DNA from: Amycolatopsis camponoti
GTDB lineage: Bacteria > Actinomycetota > Actinomycetes > Mycobacteriales > Pseudonocardiaceae
NCBI RefSeq assembly: GCF_902497555.1
Contig: NZ_CABVGP010000001.1
Span: 372,001 to 436,000, forward strand
Length of the DNA: 64,000 nucleotides
Reading direction: 5' to 3'
The translations under genes were made by a program, and so were the position numbers. A model generated the notes under the pieces. It searched no databases. It saw only the letters and a program-made list of their open reading frames with translations, and was not told the origin of the DNA. Shown piece by piece: positions 63,272-64,000 of this stretch; position 1 is the stretch's first letter; the number at the start of each line of letters is the position of its first letter.

Positions 63272-64000
63272 GACGCCACCACCAGGCTCGCGCACACCCG
63301 GTACCCGCCCTCCGGCGACGGCCCGGCCGCCAGTTCGCCGTGGTACATCTCGACGCGCTGGCGCATCCCGGTGAGCCCGCGCCCGGACGAGGGCAACGCG
63401 GGCACCGGCGCGGCCTTCCCGCCGGTGTTCGTCACCTCGATCCGGATCTCCGCCGGCCCGAAGGCGACTTCGACGCGGCCGGTCGCGTCGGCCGGGGCGT
63501 GCTTGATCATGTTGGTCAGTGCCTCCTGGACGATCCGGTACGCCTGCAGCGCGGCGCTCGCGGGCAGGCCACCGGGGTCGCCGGTGACCTCGAGCGCGAC
63601 GGCGCGCCCGCACTGCTCGACGAGGGCGCGCAGCTCGTCGACGGTCGGCTGGGGACTGCGCGCGGCCTGGCCGGCGTGCATGACTTCGAGGAGCCGCCGC
63701 AGCTCGGCCAGCGCGTCCCGGCCCGTGCGGCCGATCGTGTCGAGCGTGCGGTCGACGGCTTCGGGGTCGCGGTGCCGGGCGAGCTTCGCGCCTTCGGCGT
63801 TCAGCACGATGACGCTCATGCTGTGCGCGAGGACGTCGTGGAGCTCGCGCGCGATCCGGGCGCGCTCTTCCGCGACGGCCGCGCGTGACTGTGCTTCGGC
63901 GCGTTTCTCCTCCTCCGCGGTGAGCTGCTCCTGCTTGCGGAAGAACTCCCCGAGCGCCCACGCGGCGAAGTGCAGCGGCAGGATGCCGATGATCGTCAAC
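63268..64000 (-). CDS. NarL-type sensor histidine kinase (cut by right edge)
   Basis: The C-terminal about 244 residues of an HPK7 kinase are inside the window. They comprise the end of a membrane helix (ILPLHFAAWALGEFF), a charged coiled coil, the HisKA_3 box RIARELHDVLAHSMSVI with phospho-acceptor His, and the HATPase domain (IVQEALTNMIKHAP, then GRGLTGMRQRV). The rest of the membrane domain lies beyond 64000. It partners the overlapping response regulator. Confidence 0.93.
   Translation of the reverse strand, partial: LTIIGILPLHFAAWALGEFFRKQEQLTAEEEKRAEAQSRAAVAEERARIARELHDVLAHSMSVIVLNAEGAKLARHRDPEAVDRTLDTIGRTGRDALAELRRLLEVMHAGQAARSPQPTVDELRALVEQCGRAVALEVTGDPGGLPASAALQAYRIVQEALTNMIKHAPADATGRVEVAFGPAEIRIEVTNTGGKAAPVPALPSSGRGLTGMRQRVEMYHGELAAGPSPEGGYRVCASLVVAS

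Overview
The window looks like a chromosomal segment of a high-GC actinomycete, most likely Pseudonocardiaceae (Amycolatopsis-like). The grounds are very high GC with G/C-ending codons, many GTG starts, leaderless -10 boxes, F420/LLM and PMT-type enzymes, and a housekeeping order that matches, from memory, the Mycobacterium tuberculosis stretch pmt-rsmI-pabB-metG-tatD-rpfB-ksgA-ispE-(ABC-F)-FAAL-pth-rplY-prs-glmU-TetR. This assignment is an inference; no 16S or other diagnostic marker is present. I see no transposase, phage gene or CRISPR array.

Region 1 (1-18.4 kb) is accessory metabolism and regulation. It starts with the membrane half of a histidine kinase running off the left edge. Next come a TetR/SGNH-hydrolase pair divergent from a SnoaL-like gene across a palindromic operator, and a GAF-type activator divergent from an acetaldehyde dehydrogenase-DUF779 operon. 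An M20 peptidase faces MOSC-TetR genes, followed by a secreted GH20 hexosaminidase with a DasR-like site, a PrpE-type acyl-CoA synthetase, a membrane Ser/Thr kinase, a methyltransferase/AraC pair, GNAT, protein mannosyltransferase and rsmI.

Region 2 (18.4-36 kb) is an accessory block between rsmI and metG. Its core is a secreted LamG-repeat protein followed by a 2,267-residue secreted RHS protein. The RHS protein ends in a Hint autoprocessing domain and a deaminase-like toxin tip, and a SUKH-type immunity gene overlaps its stop codon. The toxin tip and immunity gene are visibly less GC-rich than the body, as expected for an exchangeable toxin cassette. A QsdR-like TetR/quinone oxidoreductase pair, pabB, a degenerate GH25-like protein and a PadR-regulated DrrAB-type ABC exporter complete the block.

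Region 3 (36-57.2 kb) is the conserved core: metG, tatD, a structured leader plus rpfB, a five-unit 21-bp palindromic repeat array at the ksgA promoter, ksgA, a SAM-I riboswitch in front of an orphan MetN-like ATPase, ispE, ABC-F, FAAL, two small DivIVA-domain proteins, pth, rplY, a lipoprotein, an NAD(P)-binding reductase, an F420-type monooxygenase, prs, glmU, a GGDEF protein and tRNA-Gln.

Region 4 (57.2-64 kb) holds a fatty-acid desaturase behind an iron-box-like site, TetR-DUF6228, isochorismatase-NUDIX, a lipoprotein glucose/sorbosone dehydrogenase, an alpha/beta hydrolase and a NarL-type two-component system cut by the right edge. Recurrent themes are a TANNNT box 5-8 nt before many start codons (leaderless mRNAs), tail-to-tail overlaps of convergent genes, and a scattered 13-bp dyad (GTCCA-NNN-TGGAC) that often uses A/T-ending codons rare elsewhere in the window.
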